From the NCBI RefSeq assembly GCF_900115095.1, contig NZ_FOVH01000011.1:47399-111398 (forward strand): a stretch of DNA of 64,000 nt, given 5' to 3'. Every line of letters starts with the position of its first letter. The stretch's first letter is position 1. Shown here piece by piece: positions 1-7,720 of this stretch. Both the position numbers and the translations under genes were made by a program. The notes under the pieces are model-generated. The model was not told the DNA's origin. It saw nothing but the letters and a program-made list of their open reading frames with translations, and searched no databases. Source of the DNA: Actinomadura madurae (GTDB lineage Bacteria; Actinomycetota; Actinomycetes; Streptosporangiales; Streptosporangiaceae).

Positions 1-137
1 GCCGACGCGACCAGGCTGCCGGTGAGCTGCGGCACGCGTGCCCGTAACGTGCGCAGCTCCGCCGCCACCTCCGTCTCGGGGCGCGGTACCGCCGCTCGTC
101 TCGCCACCTTCGTCAGCCTTTCGATCGAACGTCTCAC
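1..137 (-). CDS. Roadblock/LC7-like protein, N-terminal part (cut by window edge)
   Basis: A minus-strand frame opens with GTG at 137, 32 nt after the stop of the preceding gene, and stays open to position 1 (45 codons). The visible residues include LRARVPQLTGSLVAS, the pattern that opens a Roadblock/LC7 domain (helix, then the first strand with 'GSLVAS'). Roadblock proteins are small dimeric regulators of Ras-like GTPases such as MglA or of cytoskeletal partners. It would be the third gene of the operon with the DUF4388-like and Roadblock genes upstream. No clear ribosome binding site is visible, so the exact start is uncertain. The family call rests on about 25 residues. Confidence 0.5.
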   Translation of the reverse strand, partial: MRRSIERLTKVARRAAVPRPETEVAAELRTLRARVPQLTGSLVAS

Positions 138-169
138 CGGTCGGCCGGCCCACTCGGCCCGTCGCACGG

Positions 170-829
170 TCAGCCGAGCTCCACCAGCGCCGCCCGGAGC
201 CGCCCGAGCAGGTCGTGGTCGGCCGGTGCCCATTCGGCCGGGATCTCGGCCCGCGGCGGTGGCGGGGGGCCGGGGACGGCGGGCGGCTCCGTCCGGATCA
301 GGGACGCGGCGGCGAGGCCGCGGACCGCGAGCAGGCAGCCGAACGCCGTCCGGCCGAGGTCGCGGGCCAGCCGGCCGGGGGTGCGCCGGCCGTCGGCGTT
401 GAGCAGGATCTCCGCCTGGACGCCGGTGAGGATGACGCGCTGCCGCCGGACGCGGCGGACCGGCACGACGGGAGCGGCGTCCACGCCGGCGTCCGGCCAG
501 GCGGCGTCGAGGAGGGCGCGGCGCCGGCGCCGCTCGTGCACGAGCGTCGCCACGGTGACCCGGAAGGGACGCCCGCGCGGCGCCCCCTCGGTGAACACCG
601 GCTCGGCCGTGGAGCCGAGGAGGAAGTAGGCGGCGTCGAACAGCGCGAGCAGCGCCGGCAGTTCAGGGTCGGCTCCACCCGGCCGGGGCCCCGGCGCGTG
701 CGGGCTCTCGGCATGGACGACGGCGCCGCGGTCGACATGGACCGTGCCGTCGCCGCCGACGCGGAGCAGGCCGGTGCGCCTTTCCCGTTCGAGCGAGCCG
801 AGGACGTCCGAAATGGTGTTCCGCACCAT
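170..829 (-). CDS. DUF4388-like protein with C-terminal winged-helix-like segment
   Basis: 219 residues. The N-terminal third (about residues 5-45, 'LGSLERERRTGLLRV...VHVDRGAVVHAES') resembles the DUF4388/PATAN-type domain seen in gliding and polarity regulators, where a strand-turn-strand unit 'tGlLrv...v.f..G.vvhA' recurs. Residues 130-180 look like a small helical winged-helix unit (LTGVQAEILLNADGRRTPG, then a recognition-helix-like stretch). The C-terminal tail is proline rich. The ATG lies 1 nt after the stop of the upstream Roadblock gene, so translation is probably coupled. The function is not established; with Roadblock genes on both sides a cytoplasmic role in GTPase or polarity control is a reasonable inference. 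Confidence 0.6.
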   Translation of the reverse strand: MVRNTISDVLGSLERERRTGLLRVGGDGTVHVDRGAVVHAESPHAPGPRPGGADPELPALLALFDAAYFLLGSTAEPVFTEGAPRGRPFRVTVATLVHERRRRRALLDAAWPDAGVDAAPVVPVRRVRRQRVILTGVQAEILLNADGRRTPGRLARDLGRTAFGCLLAVRGLAAASLIRTEPPAVPGPPPPPRAEIPAEWAPADHDLLGRLRAALVELG

Positions 830-830
830 C

Positions 831-1250
831 TCAGCCGCCCGTCATTTCGCCGACGAGAGAGCGCATCCGGATCCGGGCGAGCGCGAGGTTTCCGTTCTGC
901 CGGTCGAGCAGCAAATGGACGAACAGGTGGCCGTCGAGATCGGCGTCGGTGAGGGCCAGCAGGTGATATCCGTGCGTGCCGCAAACGATGATCTCCTCGA
1001 CGTCGTCCCCCGCGGCGGTCGCGCTCAGCGCCGGCGCCGTCAGCACGGCGCGCACCACGTCGGTCGCCCCCGCCGCGTCCTCGTGCTGGTCGACGAGGTC
1101 CTCCCGGCCGGCCGCGGCCACGGCCAGCCCGCTGGCGCAGTCGACCAGGGTCACCCGCTGCGCCCCCGGTATGGCCATCATCCGCGCAAGGCAGTCGTCA
1201 ATGCGCAAGCCCATTCCCCCACCGAATGAGAGTTGCAGGAACTCGACCAT
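831..1250 (-). CDS. Roadblock/LC7-like regulatory protein
   Basis: 139 residues from ATG 1250; GGGGAAA about 8 nt upstream serves as ribosome binding site. A second ATG at 1214 (MGLRIDDCLARMM) is the alternative start. The body alternates helix and strand as in Roadblock/LC7 proteins: a first helix (DDCLARMMAIPGA), strand 'RVTLVDCASGLAVA', then 'EEIIVCGTHGYHLL' and 'LFVHLLLDRQNGNLALAR'. First gene of the operon with the DUF4388-like gene (1-nt gap) and the partial Roadblock gene at the window edge. It differs from the classical streptomycete conservon because no histidine kinase, DUF742 or GTPase gene is seen inside the window; those could lie beyond the left edge. Confidence 0.65.
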   Translation of the reverse strand: MVEFLQLSFGGGMGLRIDDCLARMMAIPGAQRVTLVDCASGLAVAAAGREDLVDQHEDAAGATDVVRAVLTAPALSATAAGDDVEEIIVCGTHGYHLLALTDADLDGHLFVHLLLDRQNGNLALARIRMRSLVGEMTGG

Positions 1251-1506
1251 AGCCAGAATTTCCCCGCTCGCACCACAAACTCGGTAAAGCGAGCGACCGG
1301 GATATAAGTACCACCTAGTATGCGAACCGGTCAGCGCGGATATGCCCGCCTTACCAGCAAAATCGGCCCGCCACCCACCCCTTTCCGACACACCCCCAAA
1401 GCCCTGAAGCCGCGACGTTTGATCGGATTCGCCCCCGATTGCGTACCTCTCCCAGACGGGTCCCGCCGACCCGGCGCGCCGACCGGGCCCCGCGAAGGAG
1501 AGGTGA

Positions 1507-1653
1507 CCACATACGGCCCAGCCCGACACCAAGGCCGTGCGCGACGGCGGCCTCACCGTCACCGAGGCGTTCACCGTCCACGGGACGGGCCAACGCATCA
1601 CCATCGCCATCACCGACCTCGGCCCCCTCGCCACCTGCCAACCCAGCAGGTAA
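1507..1653 (+). pseudogene. Decayed ORF remnant of unknown family
   Basis: A 48-codon open frame ends at TAA 1651-1653 and reads sensibly (...DTKAVRDGGLTVTEAFTVHG...ITIAITDLGPL...), with coding-like third-position GC, but its only starts are internal (GTG 1537). It is preceded in the next frame by another coding-like stretch ending near 1520 and by GGAGAGGTG at 1498-1506. This suggests a small gene that has lost frame or its 5' part. I do not recognise the family. It could also be a true short ORF of 38 codons from GTG 1537. Confidence 0.3.
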
Positions 1654-1815
1654 TGCGACCGAAGCCCGAGTCGCCCCGAAACGTACGGCGCCGCGGACGC
1701 CCCAGCCTCCCCGCGGCGCCGTACCCATCACTACTCCGGCGGCCGAACTCGCGACCATCGGCTTGCAGAGCTCCAAGCCATCGGCGACCCGCACGGGCGG
1801 CGGGCCCGAGGGATC

Positions 1816-1899
1816 AGACGCCGGAGCCGAGAGGTCAGACACCGGAGCCGAGAGGTCAGGCGCCGGAGCCGAGGGAACAGGCGGCAGGGGCGAGTGGTC
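1816..1899. repeat. 21-bp tandem repeat, four units
   Basis: Units start at 1816, 1837, 1858 and 1879. The first two differ by one base (AGACGCCGGAGCCGAGAGGT then AGACACCGGAGCCGAGAGGT), the third by a few more, the fourth is degenerate. The array ends at the stop codon of the minus-strand sigma factor gene (1898-1900). The 21-nt period is in frame with coding DNA, so it may be the residue of a repeat-encoding ORF, or a slippage product. Confidence 0.75.
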
Positions 1900-3115
1900 A
1901 GAGGGTGTTCAGGCGGTGGGCGAGGTAGCGGCGGTCGGGGGTCGCGCGGGCCAGGGCGAGGGCCTCGCGGTAGGCCTCCGCCGCCTCGTCCCTGCGGCCC
2001 AGGCGGCGGAGCAGGTCGGCGCGGGTGGCGTGGAGCAGGTGGTAGCCGTCGAGGCCCTCGATCCGGTCGACGAGAGAGAGGCCCGCCTGCGGGCCGTCGG
2101 CCATGGCCACGGCGACCGCCCGGTTCAGCTGGACGACCGGGCCCGGGTTCATGGTCTCAAGGCGCCCGTACAGGGCGGCGATCTGCGGCCAGTCGGTGTC
2201 CTCGGCGGTGCGGGCGGTGGCGTGGCAGGCCGCTATGGCCGCCTGCACCTGGTAGGGGCCGGGGGCGCCCTGGTGCAGGGCCTCGTCCAGGAGCGCGGTC
2301 CCCTCGGCGATCGCGGCGCGGTCCCAGCGGTCGCGGTCCTGGTCCTCCAGGGCGATCAGGTCGCCCGCCGCGTCCTGCCGGGCGGCGCGCCGGGAGTGCT
2401 GGAGCAGCAGGAGCGCGAGGAGGCCGGTGACCTCCGGGTCGGCGGGCATCAGGCCGTGCAGGACGCGGGCGAGCCGGATCGCCTCGGCGCACAGGTCGAC
2501 CCGCACGGGGTCGTCGCCCTCGGTCGCCGCGTACCCCTCGTTGAACAGCAGGTACACCACGCCGAGGACGGACGCGGTGCGCTCCGGCAGCAGGTGCGCG
2601 GGAGGGACCCGGTAGGGGATGCCCGCGTCCCGGATCTTGCGTTTGGCCCGGACGATCCGCTGCCCCATCGCCGGCTCCGCGACCAGGAACGCCCGCGCGA
2701 TCTCGCCGGTCGTCAGGCCGAGGAGCGTGCGCAGCGTCAGCGCCACGCGCGCCTCGATCGGCAGCGCCGGATGGCAGCAGGTGAAGATCAGCCGGAGCCG
2801 GTCGTCGGGGACGCCGCCGGTGTCGGGCGGTTCCTGCGGCCCGGTCATCGTGCCCAGCTCCTTCAGCTTGGCGGTCTCGGTCGCGCCGCGCCGGATCCGG
2901 TTCAGCGCGTGGTTGCGGGCCGTCGTGGTCAGCCAGGCGCCCGGCCGGCGCGGCACGCCGTCGTCCGGCCACCGTTCGAGGGCTCGGGCGAACGCCTCCT
3001 GGGCGCACTCCTCGGCGAGGTCCCAGTCGCCCGTCATGCGGATGAGGGTCGCGACGACCCGTCCCCACTCGTCGTGGAAGGCCGCCGCGACCGCCCGCTC
3101 GACGCCGCCCGTCAT
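1898..3115 (-). CDS. ECF42-type RNA polymerase sigma factor with C-terminal TPR-like extension
   Basis: 405 residues, about twice the size of a plain ECF sigma factor. Residues 5-70 form sigma region 2 (AAAFHDEWGRVVATLIRMTGD, then DLAEECAQEAFARALERWP), followed by region 4 around residues 110-170 (LTLRTLLGLTTGEIARAFLV, then MGQRIVRAKRKI). The long helical C-terminus (to residue 405) contains TPR-like repeats and the DUF6596 hallmark LFNEGYAA. This architecture beside a DGPF-protein gene is characteristic of the ECF42 group, which has no classical anti-sigma factor; the C-terminal extension is thought to control activity. The start overlaps the stop of the DGPF gene by ATGA (3112-3115), so the two are translationally coupled. 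It probably directs RNA polymerase to the promoter of its own operon. Confidence 0.9.
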   Translation of the reverse strand: MTGGVERAVAAAFHDEWGRVVATLIRMTGDWDLAEECAQEAFARALERWPDDGVPRRPGAWLTTTARNHALNRIRRGATETAKLKELGTMTGPQEPPDTGGVPDDRLRLIFTCCHPALPIEARVALTLRTLLGLTTGEIARAFLVAEPAMGQRIVRAKRKIRDAGIPYRVPPAHLLPERTASVLGVVYLLFNEGYAATEGDDPVRVDLCAEAIRLARVLHGLMPADPEVTGLLALLLLQHSRRAARQDAAGDLIALEDQDRDRWDRAAIAEGTALLDEALHQGAPGPYQVQAAIAACHATARTAEDTDWPQIAALYGRLETMNPGPVVQLNRAVAVAMADGPQAGLSLVDRIEGLDGYHLLHATRADLLRRLGRRDEAAEAYREALALARATPDRRYLAHRLNTL

Positions 3116-3462
3116 CCCTCCCCGAGCGGCCAGAACGGCCGCAGCTCGATCGACCCGTACCGCGCCGACGGGTGCCTGGACGCGATCTCCAGCGCCTCCT
3201 CCAGGTCGGCGCAGTCGAGGAGGTCGAAGCCGAGGATCTGCTCCTTGGTCTCGGCGAACGGGCCGTCGGAGATCAGGGTCTCGCCGTCCCGCACCCGGAC
3301 CGTCGTGGCGGCGTCGGCGTGCCGCAGCCGGTCCCCGAACCGGCGGACGCCGCGGTCGTCCATCTCCTTGACCCACGCCACCGTGTCGGCCATCATCGCC
3401 GCCTGTTCGTCCGGGGACATCTCGCGCCCCGGCACGCCGCAGATGAGCATCATGTACTGCAT
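3112..3462 (-). CDS. YCII-related DGPF-domain protein
   Basis: 116 residues, the normal length of the family. It starts MQYMMLICG and carries the eponymous DGPF motif (ISDGPFAETKEQILGF, about residues 63-78). DGPF proteins are dimeric ferredoxin-like-fold proteins of unknown biochemical activity, nearly always encoded beside an ECF42 sigma factor and usually among its targets. The gene lies 8 nt downstream of an MFS transporter and overlaps the sigma gene by 4 nt, so the order is transporter, DGPF protein, sigma factor in one transcription unit. Confidence 0.9.
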   Translation of the reverse strand: MQYMMLICGVPGREMSPDEQAAMMADTVAWVKEMDDRGVRRFGDRLRHADAATTVRVRDGETLISDGPFAETKEQILGFDLLDCADLEEALEIASRHPSARYGSIELRPFWPLGEG

Positions 3463-3470
3463 GGTTCCTC

Positions 3471-4853
3471 CTATCGGACTCTGACCTTCTCCGGCCGCGA
3501 AACTCGTCGGACCGGTGCCGTGAGCAGGACGCCCACGACGAGCACGCCGGCCAGGGCGATCCCGGCCGACGCGTCGAACGCCGCGCGGAACCCGGCGGCG
3601 GGGCCCGGCCAGGACAGGACGGCGGTGGACGAGACCGCCACCCCGAACGCGCCGCCGAGCTGGAACGCGGCCGTGTTGATCCCGGACGCCAGGCCCGCGT
3701 CCCCGGCGGCGGCCCCGGCGAGCGCGGCGACCGCCCCGGCCACCCCGCACGCCCCCAGCCCGAACCCGAGCAGGGCAAGGCCCGGCAGCAGTCCCGCCGC
3801 GTACCCGCTGGTCTCCGTCACGCGGCCCAGCAGCAGGCAGCCCGCCGCCATGACCGCGAGCCCCGCCATCGCCACCTGCCGGACGGCGACGCGCCGCAGC
3901 GCCGCCTGCGCCGTGTACGACCCGGCGACCGCCATCACCGGCAACACCGCCGTCGCGAACCCGAGCTCCAGCGGCGAGTACGCGAGGACGCCCTGCGCGA
4001 ACCGCGACAGGGCGAACGACGTCCCGAACACCGCCATCGCAGCCACCAGGGTCACGGTGTTCCCGCCGACCAGCCGGCGCGACCGGAACGTCCGCAGCGG
4101 GACGAGCGGTGCCGCCGACCGCGCCTCCACCCGCACGAACAGCGCCCCGGCGACGACCGCCACCGCGAACGCGGCGGCCGTCCAGCCGCTCGTCCAGCCG
4201 ACCTCGGGAACCCGGACGACCCCGTACACCGCCGCCGACACCGCGAGCGTCACCGTCAGGGCCCCCACCGGGTCATAGGCACGTCCCCCGCCCCGGCTCT
4301 CGGCCAGCAGCACCGGGCCCAGACCGAGCAGCAGCACCGCGACCGGGACGTTCAGGAAGAAGATCGACCGCCAGCCCAGCACGCCCGTCAACGGCCCGCC
4401 GACCAGCAGCGCCGCCGTCGCACCGAAGCCGCCGACGCTGCCCCACACCGCGATCGCCCGGTTCCGCTCCGGCCCCTCCGCGAACGTCGCGGTCACGATC
4501 GACAGCGCGCTCGGCGCCATCAGCGCCGCCGAAATCCCCTGCAGAACCCGCGCACCGATCAGCACCCCGCCCGTCCACGCGGACCCGCACAACAGCGACG
4601 CCACGAGGAACAGGGCCGTCCCGCCAAGGAACGTCCGCCGCCTGCCCGCGAGATCGGCCGTGCGCCCGCCGAGCAGCAGGAGCCCGCCGAACCCGAGCAG
4701 GTAGGCACTCAGCACCCACTGCGCCCCACCTCCCGCGAACCCCAGATCGCGCTCCACTGACGGCAACGCCAGCAGCACGATCTGCGAATCGAGGATCACC
4801 ATGAAGTTCGCCGCACACAGCAGCCCCAACACTCCCCAAAGCCGCGCCCCCAT
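3471..4853 (-). CDS. MFS drug-exporter family transporter (DHA2/EmrB-like)
   Basis: 460 residues with 12-14 hydrophobic segments. It opens LCAANFMVILDSQIVLLALP, typical of the DHA2 family (helix 1 with a membrane-embedded Asp in 'LDSQIV'). Motif A is seen as GGRTADLAGRRRTF (about residues 62-75) and motif C-like glycines in helix 5 (GGPLTGVLGWRSIFFLNVP). These proteins export lipophilic compounds by proton antiport. First gene of the operon with the DGPF protein and ECF42 sigma factor, so its expression probably answers that sigma factor. The substrate cannot be read from the sequence. Confidence 0.85.
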   Translation of the reverse strand: MGARLWGVLGLLCAANFMVILDSQIVLLALPSVERDLGFAGGGAQWVLSAYLLGFGGLLLLGGRTADLAGRRRTFLGGTALFLVASLLCGSAWTGGVLIGARVLQGISAALMAPSALSIVTATFAEGPERNRAIAVWGSVGGFGATAALLVGGPLTGVLGWRSIFFLNVPVAVLLLGLGPVLLAESRGGGRAYDPVGALTVTLAVSAAVYGVVRVPEVGWTSGWTAAAFAVAVVAGALFVRVEARSAAPLVPLRTFRSRRLVGGNTVTLVAAMAVFGTSFALSRFAQGVLAYSPLELGFATAVLPVMAVAGSYTAQAALRRVAVRQVAMAGLAVMAAGCLLLGRVTETSGYAAGLLPGLALLGFGLGACGVAGAVAALAGAAAGDAGLASGINTAAFQLGGAFGVAVSSTAVLSWPGPAAGFRAAFDASAGIALAGVLVVGVLLTAPVRRVSRPEKVRVR

Positions 4854-4934
4854 GTCTCTCCCCTTCCGCCGGAGTCAGCTCTCCCCCTCCCGACAATCGA
4901 CCGACCCCGTTTTCGACACCCACCCCCGAGAAAC

Positions 4935-6068
4935 TCACCCGCCGCGGAGGGGGTGGAAGAAGGTGCGGATGTCCTTGGTCAGGAGGTCGGGGGCTTCGGC
5001 GGCGGCGAAGTGGCCGCCGCGGGGGTGTTCCGTCCAGTGGACTAGGTTGTGCTGCTGTTCGGCTATGCGGCGGATGGCGGGGTCGCTGGGGAAGATTGCG
5101 ATTCCTGTTGGGACGCTGTGGGGTCCGGGTGGTGCTACCGGGGCGGCGCGTACCTCGTAGTAGAGCTGGGCGGATGAGCCGGCGGTGTTGGTGAGCCAGT
5201 ACAGCGTCACGTTGGTGAGGAGCAGGTCGCGGTTCACGGCGTCCTCGGGGAGCGGTTTGGTCGGGTCCGTCCACTCCCAGAACTTCTCCACGATCCACGC
5301 GAGTTGCCCGGTCGGTGAGTCGCTGAGTGCGTAGGCGAGCGTTTGGGGTCGGGTGCTCTGTAGGTCGGCGTAGCCGGTGCCGACCTCGCGGAGGCGTTCC
5401 GCTGCGGCGATGCGTGCCCTCTCATCGGGTGTGAGGTTCTGCAGGTCGCCTTCCGGGAAGGCCAGTCCGCCGTTGATATGGACGCCCACTACTTGGTGTG
5501 GCGCGATTCGTCCCAGTTCTGGTGACACGATCGAGCCCGTGTCGCCGCCCTGCGCCCCGTAGCGGTCATAGCCGAGGCGGGCCATGAGCGCGGCCCAGGT
5601 TCTCGCGATGCGCGCGTGGTTCCAGCCGGGTTCCTTCAGCGGGGTGGAGAATCCGAAGCCCGGGACGCTCGGCGCCACGATGTGGAACGCGTCGGCCGGG
5701 TCGGCGCCGTGGGCGCGCGGGTCGGTGAGCGGTCCGATGATGTCGGTGTACTCGACGATCGAGCTCGGCCACCCGTGCGTGAGGATCAGCGGTAGGGCGT
5801 CCGGTTCCGGCGACCGCACGTGGAGGAAGTGGACGGGCTGGCCGTCGATTTCCGTGATGAACTGCGGGAAGCGGTTGAGCCTGGCTTCGTGGTCTCTCCA
5901 GCGGTAGGTCAGCCAGTACTCCGCGAGGCCTGCGAGGTAGTCGACCGGGACGCCGCGTTCCCAGCCGGTCCTTGGCACCTGGGACGGCCAGCGTGTGCGC
6001 TCCAGGCGGCGGTGCAGATCGTCCAGCTGACGCTGTGGCACGTCGATGACGAAGTCGTGGACTTCCAC
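4935..6068 (-). CDS. Epoxide hydrolase (alpha/beta hydrolase with EHN domain)
   Basis: 377 residues from GTG 6068. The N-terminal EHN domain (about residues 1-110, 'DLHRRLERTRWPSQV...RFPQFITEIDGQPVHFLHV') precedes the alpha/beta hydrolase core with HGWPSS (oxyanion-hole region), the nucleophile motif GGDTGS (about residue 190) and the C-terminal catalytic His in RGGHFAAAE. Such enzymes open epoxides to diols through an Asp-linked ester. Upstream lies a perfect 11-bp inverted repeat (6076-6102) that covers the only plausible ribosome binding site, so expression may be controlled there. The downstream MFS operon is on the same strand 80 nt away but looks separate. Confidence 0.9.
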   Translation of the reverse strand: MEVHDFVIDVPQRQLDDLHRRLERTRWPSQVPRTGWERGVPVDYLAGLAEYWLTYRWRDHEARLNRFPQFITEIDGQPVHFLHVRSPEPDALPLILTHGWPSSIVEYTDIIGPLTDPRAHGADPADAFHIVAPSVPGFGFSTPLKEPGWNHARIARTWAALMARLGYDRYGAQGGDTGSIVSPELGRIAPHQVVGVHINGGLAFPEGDLQNLTPDERARIAAAERLREVGTGYADLQSTRPQTLAYALSDSPTGQLAWIVEKFWEWTDPTKPLPEDAVNRDLLLTNVTLYWLTNTAGSSAQLYYEVRAAPVAPPGPHSVPTGIAIFPSDPAIRRIAEQQHNLVHWTEHPRGGHFAAAEAPDLLTKDIRTFFHPLRGG

Positions 6069-6075
6069 GCGTTCA

Positions 6076-6102
6076 GAATATCCTCGTTGGGCGAGGATAT
6101 TC
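6076..6102. promoter_or_regulatory. Perfect 11-bp inverted repeat before the epoxide hydrolase gene
   Basis: Arms GAATATCCTCG (6076-6086) and CGAGGATATTC (6092-6102), 5-nt spacer TTGGG. It is AT-rich against the local background, lies 7 nt upstream of the GTG start and includes the GAGGA that would serve as ribosome binding site on the minus strand. Either a repressor operator or an RNA hairpin that hides the ribosome binding site; it is not followed by a U-run. Confidence 0.6.
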
Positions 6103-6103
6103 G

Positions 6104-6802
6104 TCAGCCGTTGAGCCAGTCGGCGGGGAAGTCGTCTCGGAAGCGGTCGAGGGTCTCTTCGTCCTGGGCGCGGACGGAGAGCCAGCCGCCGGTGTCCCAG
6201 ACGAGCACTCCCGGGCCGGTGTAGAAGGCGGACTCGCCGTCCGGGTATGCCGGGAAGGGCAGGCGGGTGAAGCGGCGGGCCAGTTCGTCGCCGTCCTCGT
6301 AGTCGCCGGAGTCGCAGACGGGTTCCTCCGCCAGGAGCGACTCCGTCAGGACGATCTCGATGCAGGAGATGGAGAAGGCGTCCAGCCAGCCCTCCCAGCG
6401 CTCGGCCTCCTTGTCGGCGAGGTCGGGACGCGTGCGGACGGGCGGGTCCGCCTGGTCGAGGTCGGCGAGGAGGACGCCCCACGACGCGGCGCCCTGGTTC
6501 TCCTCGCGGAAGACCAGGGCCTCCTTGCGGTCGTCCACGTAGAACTCGCCGGGGCTCAGGAGGTGGTGCATGTTGCTGTGCAGGTCGAAGCGGCGGCCGA
6601 AGAGGGTGTACGCCTCGCGCAGGGCGGCGGGCAGGCGTATGCCGAGGGCCTCCTCGGCCGCGGTCAGTTCGGTCTCCGGCGTGCCGTCGCCGGCCGTCAG
6701 CGGGGTGGACCAGGCTTCGGCGAAGCCACGGATGTACTCCCAGGCCGCCGCCCGGTCGGCCAGCGCGCCCGGGAGGTCGCGGACGAGCTCGAATGAGGTC
6801 AC
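6104..6802 (-). CDS. SMI1/KNR4 (SUKH) family protein
   Basis: 232 residues from GTG 6802 (MTSFELVRDLPGALADRAAAW); an upstream GTG at 6832 would add ten residues and is the alternative start. The SMI1/KNR4 signature is clear in residues 40-80 (TAAEEALGIRLPAALREAYTLFGRR), with a later strand-rich half (VWDTGGWLSVRAQDEETL). SUKH proteins often act as immunity proteins against secreted nuclease toxins, but many actinobacterial copies stand alone. No toxin gene is adjacent here, so the role is open. It lies between the epoxide hydrolase and the SDR gene on the same strand. Confidence 0.8.
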   Translation of the reverse strand: MTSFELVRDLPGALADRAAAWEYIRGFAEAWSTPLTAGDGTPETELTAAEEALGIRLPAALREAYTLFGRRFDLHSNMHHLLSPGEFYVDDRKEALVFREENQGAASWGVLLADLDQADPPVRTRPDLADKEAERWEGWLDAFSISCIEIVLTESLLAEEPVCDSGDYEDGDELARRFTRLPFPAYPDGESAFYTGPGVLVWDTGGWLSVRAQDEETLDRFRDDFPADWLNG

Positions 6803-6834
6803 GCAGGCGAAGCTACTCCGTTCGTCCGACACCG

Positions 6835-7617
6835 TCAGGCGGTCTTGATGGCGCCTCCGTCGATGACGTGGTCGGCGCCGACCGTGCTGGCCGCGAGCGG
6901 CGACGCCAGGTAGGCGATGAGGGCGCCGACCTCGGCCGGTTCCACCATGCGTCCGGTGAGCATGCCCGCGGCGTCCGGCAGGCCGGCCAGGAACTGATCG
7001 TGCCGCAGCCCCATCGACGAGGCCAGTTCCGCGCCGTAGCCCTCGGGGGCCTCCCACAACGCGGTCCGGACCGGGCCGGGCGACACCGTGTTGACGCGGA
7101 CGCCCTGCGGCCCGAACTCCTCGGCGAGGGCCTTGCCGAGCGCCGTCAGCGCGGCCTTGGCGGTCGTGTACGGGACGGGCCCGGAATGCGGGAGGCGCGC
7201 TCCGTTGGACGAGACGTTCACGATGACCCCCGAACGCTCCAGCAGGCTCGGCATGGCGGCGCGCGTCGTGCGGACGGCGGCGAAGAGGTTCAGCTCCATG
7301 ACCTCCTGCCAGCGGGCGTCGTCGAACGCCAGGAAACCGCCCACGGCGCCGCCGTCGCCACCGCCGACGTTGTTGACCAGGACGTCGACGCCGCCCAGCT
7401 CGGCGAGCGCGGTCTCGATCAGGCGGGCGGGCCCGCCCGGGTCGGCCAGGTCGACGGCGACGTTGATCGCTCCGGTCTCCGCCGGCTCGGGCGGCGCGGT
7501 CCGGGACGCGGCCACGACGCGCATCCCCTCGGCGGTGAGGGCCCTGACGGTGGCCAGGCCGATCCCCCTGCCGGCACCGGTCACCACCGCGGTCTTGCCG
7601 TTCAGTCGCAGATCCAT
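6835..7617 (-). CDS. Short-chain dehydrogenase/reductase (SDR)
   Basis: 260 residues from ATG 7617, chosen because GGAG lies 6 nt upstream; an in-frame ATG at 7629 is weaker. It has the classical SDR cofactor motif TGAGRGIG (residues about 14-21), NNVGG, the catalytic Ser in VSSNGARL and the YxxxK motif YTTAKAA, and the C-terminal ends ASTVGADHVIDGGAIKTA as in classical SDRs. NAD(P)-dependent oxidoreductase of unknown substrate. Transcribed divergently from a TetR gene with a short palindrome between them, so TetR repression of this gene is likely. Confidence 0.9.
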   Translation of the reverse strand: MDLRLNGKTAVVTGAGRGIGLATVRALTAEGMRVVAASRTAPPEPAETGAINVAVDLADPGGPARLIETALAELGGVDVLVNNVGGGDGGAVGGFLAFDDARWQEVMELNLFAAVRTTRAAMPSLLERSGVIVNVSSNGARLPHSGPVPYTTAKAALTALGKALAEEFGPQGVRVNTVSPGPVRTALWEAPEGYGAELASSMGLRHDQFLAGLPDAAGMLTGRMVEPAEVGALIAYLASPLAASTVGADHVIDGGAIKTA

Positions 7618-7632
7618 TGAAGACTCCATAAT

Positions 7633-7648
7633 GCATCGACGTTGATGC
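7633..7648. promoter_or_regulatory. Candidate TetR operator between the SDR gene and tetR
   Basis: Sixteen-base imperfect palindrome GCATCGACGTTGATGC (14 of 16 positions symmetric), centred on ACGT, 16 nt upstream of the SDR start. A second dyad with TGCA ends lies at 7663-7680. The position in a divergent SDR/TetR intergenic region is typical of autoregulated TetR operators. Confidence 0.5.
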
Positions 7649-7708
7649 GTTCAGCCTAATAACTGCAACACTGATGATGCAAGTAGCGGTTGAGTCGGGA
7701 CGCGTCTG

Positions 7709-7714
7709 TACTGT
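7709..7714 (+). promoter_or_regulatory. -10 box of tetR (leaderless)
   Basis: TACTGT, then 6 nt, then the GTG start at 7721. A TTGAGT element at 7690-7695 could serve as -35. The RNA would begin at or very near the start codon. Confidence 0.5.
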
Positions 7715-7720
7715 ATAGGG

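Noticed and set aside
1351..1842. 163-codon minus-strand ORF before the sigma factor
   Set aside because: Low-complexity Gly/Asp/Val composition produced by GC bias and the tandem repeat; no start signal and no recognisable domain.
1816..1899. CRISPR array
   Set aside because: The 21-bp units are contiguous with no spacers and too few to be an array.
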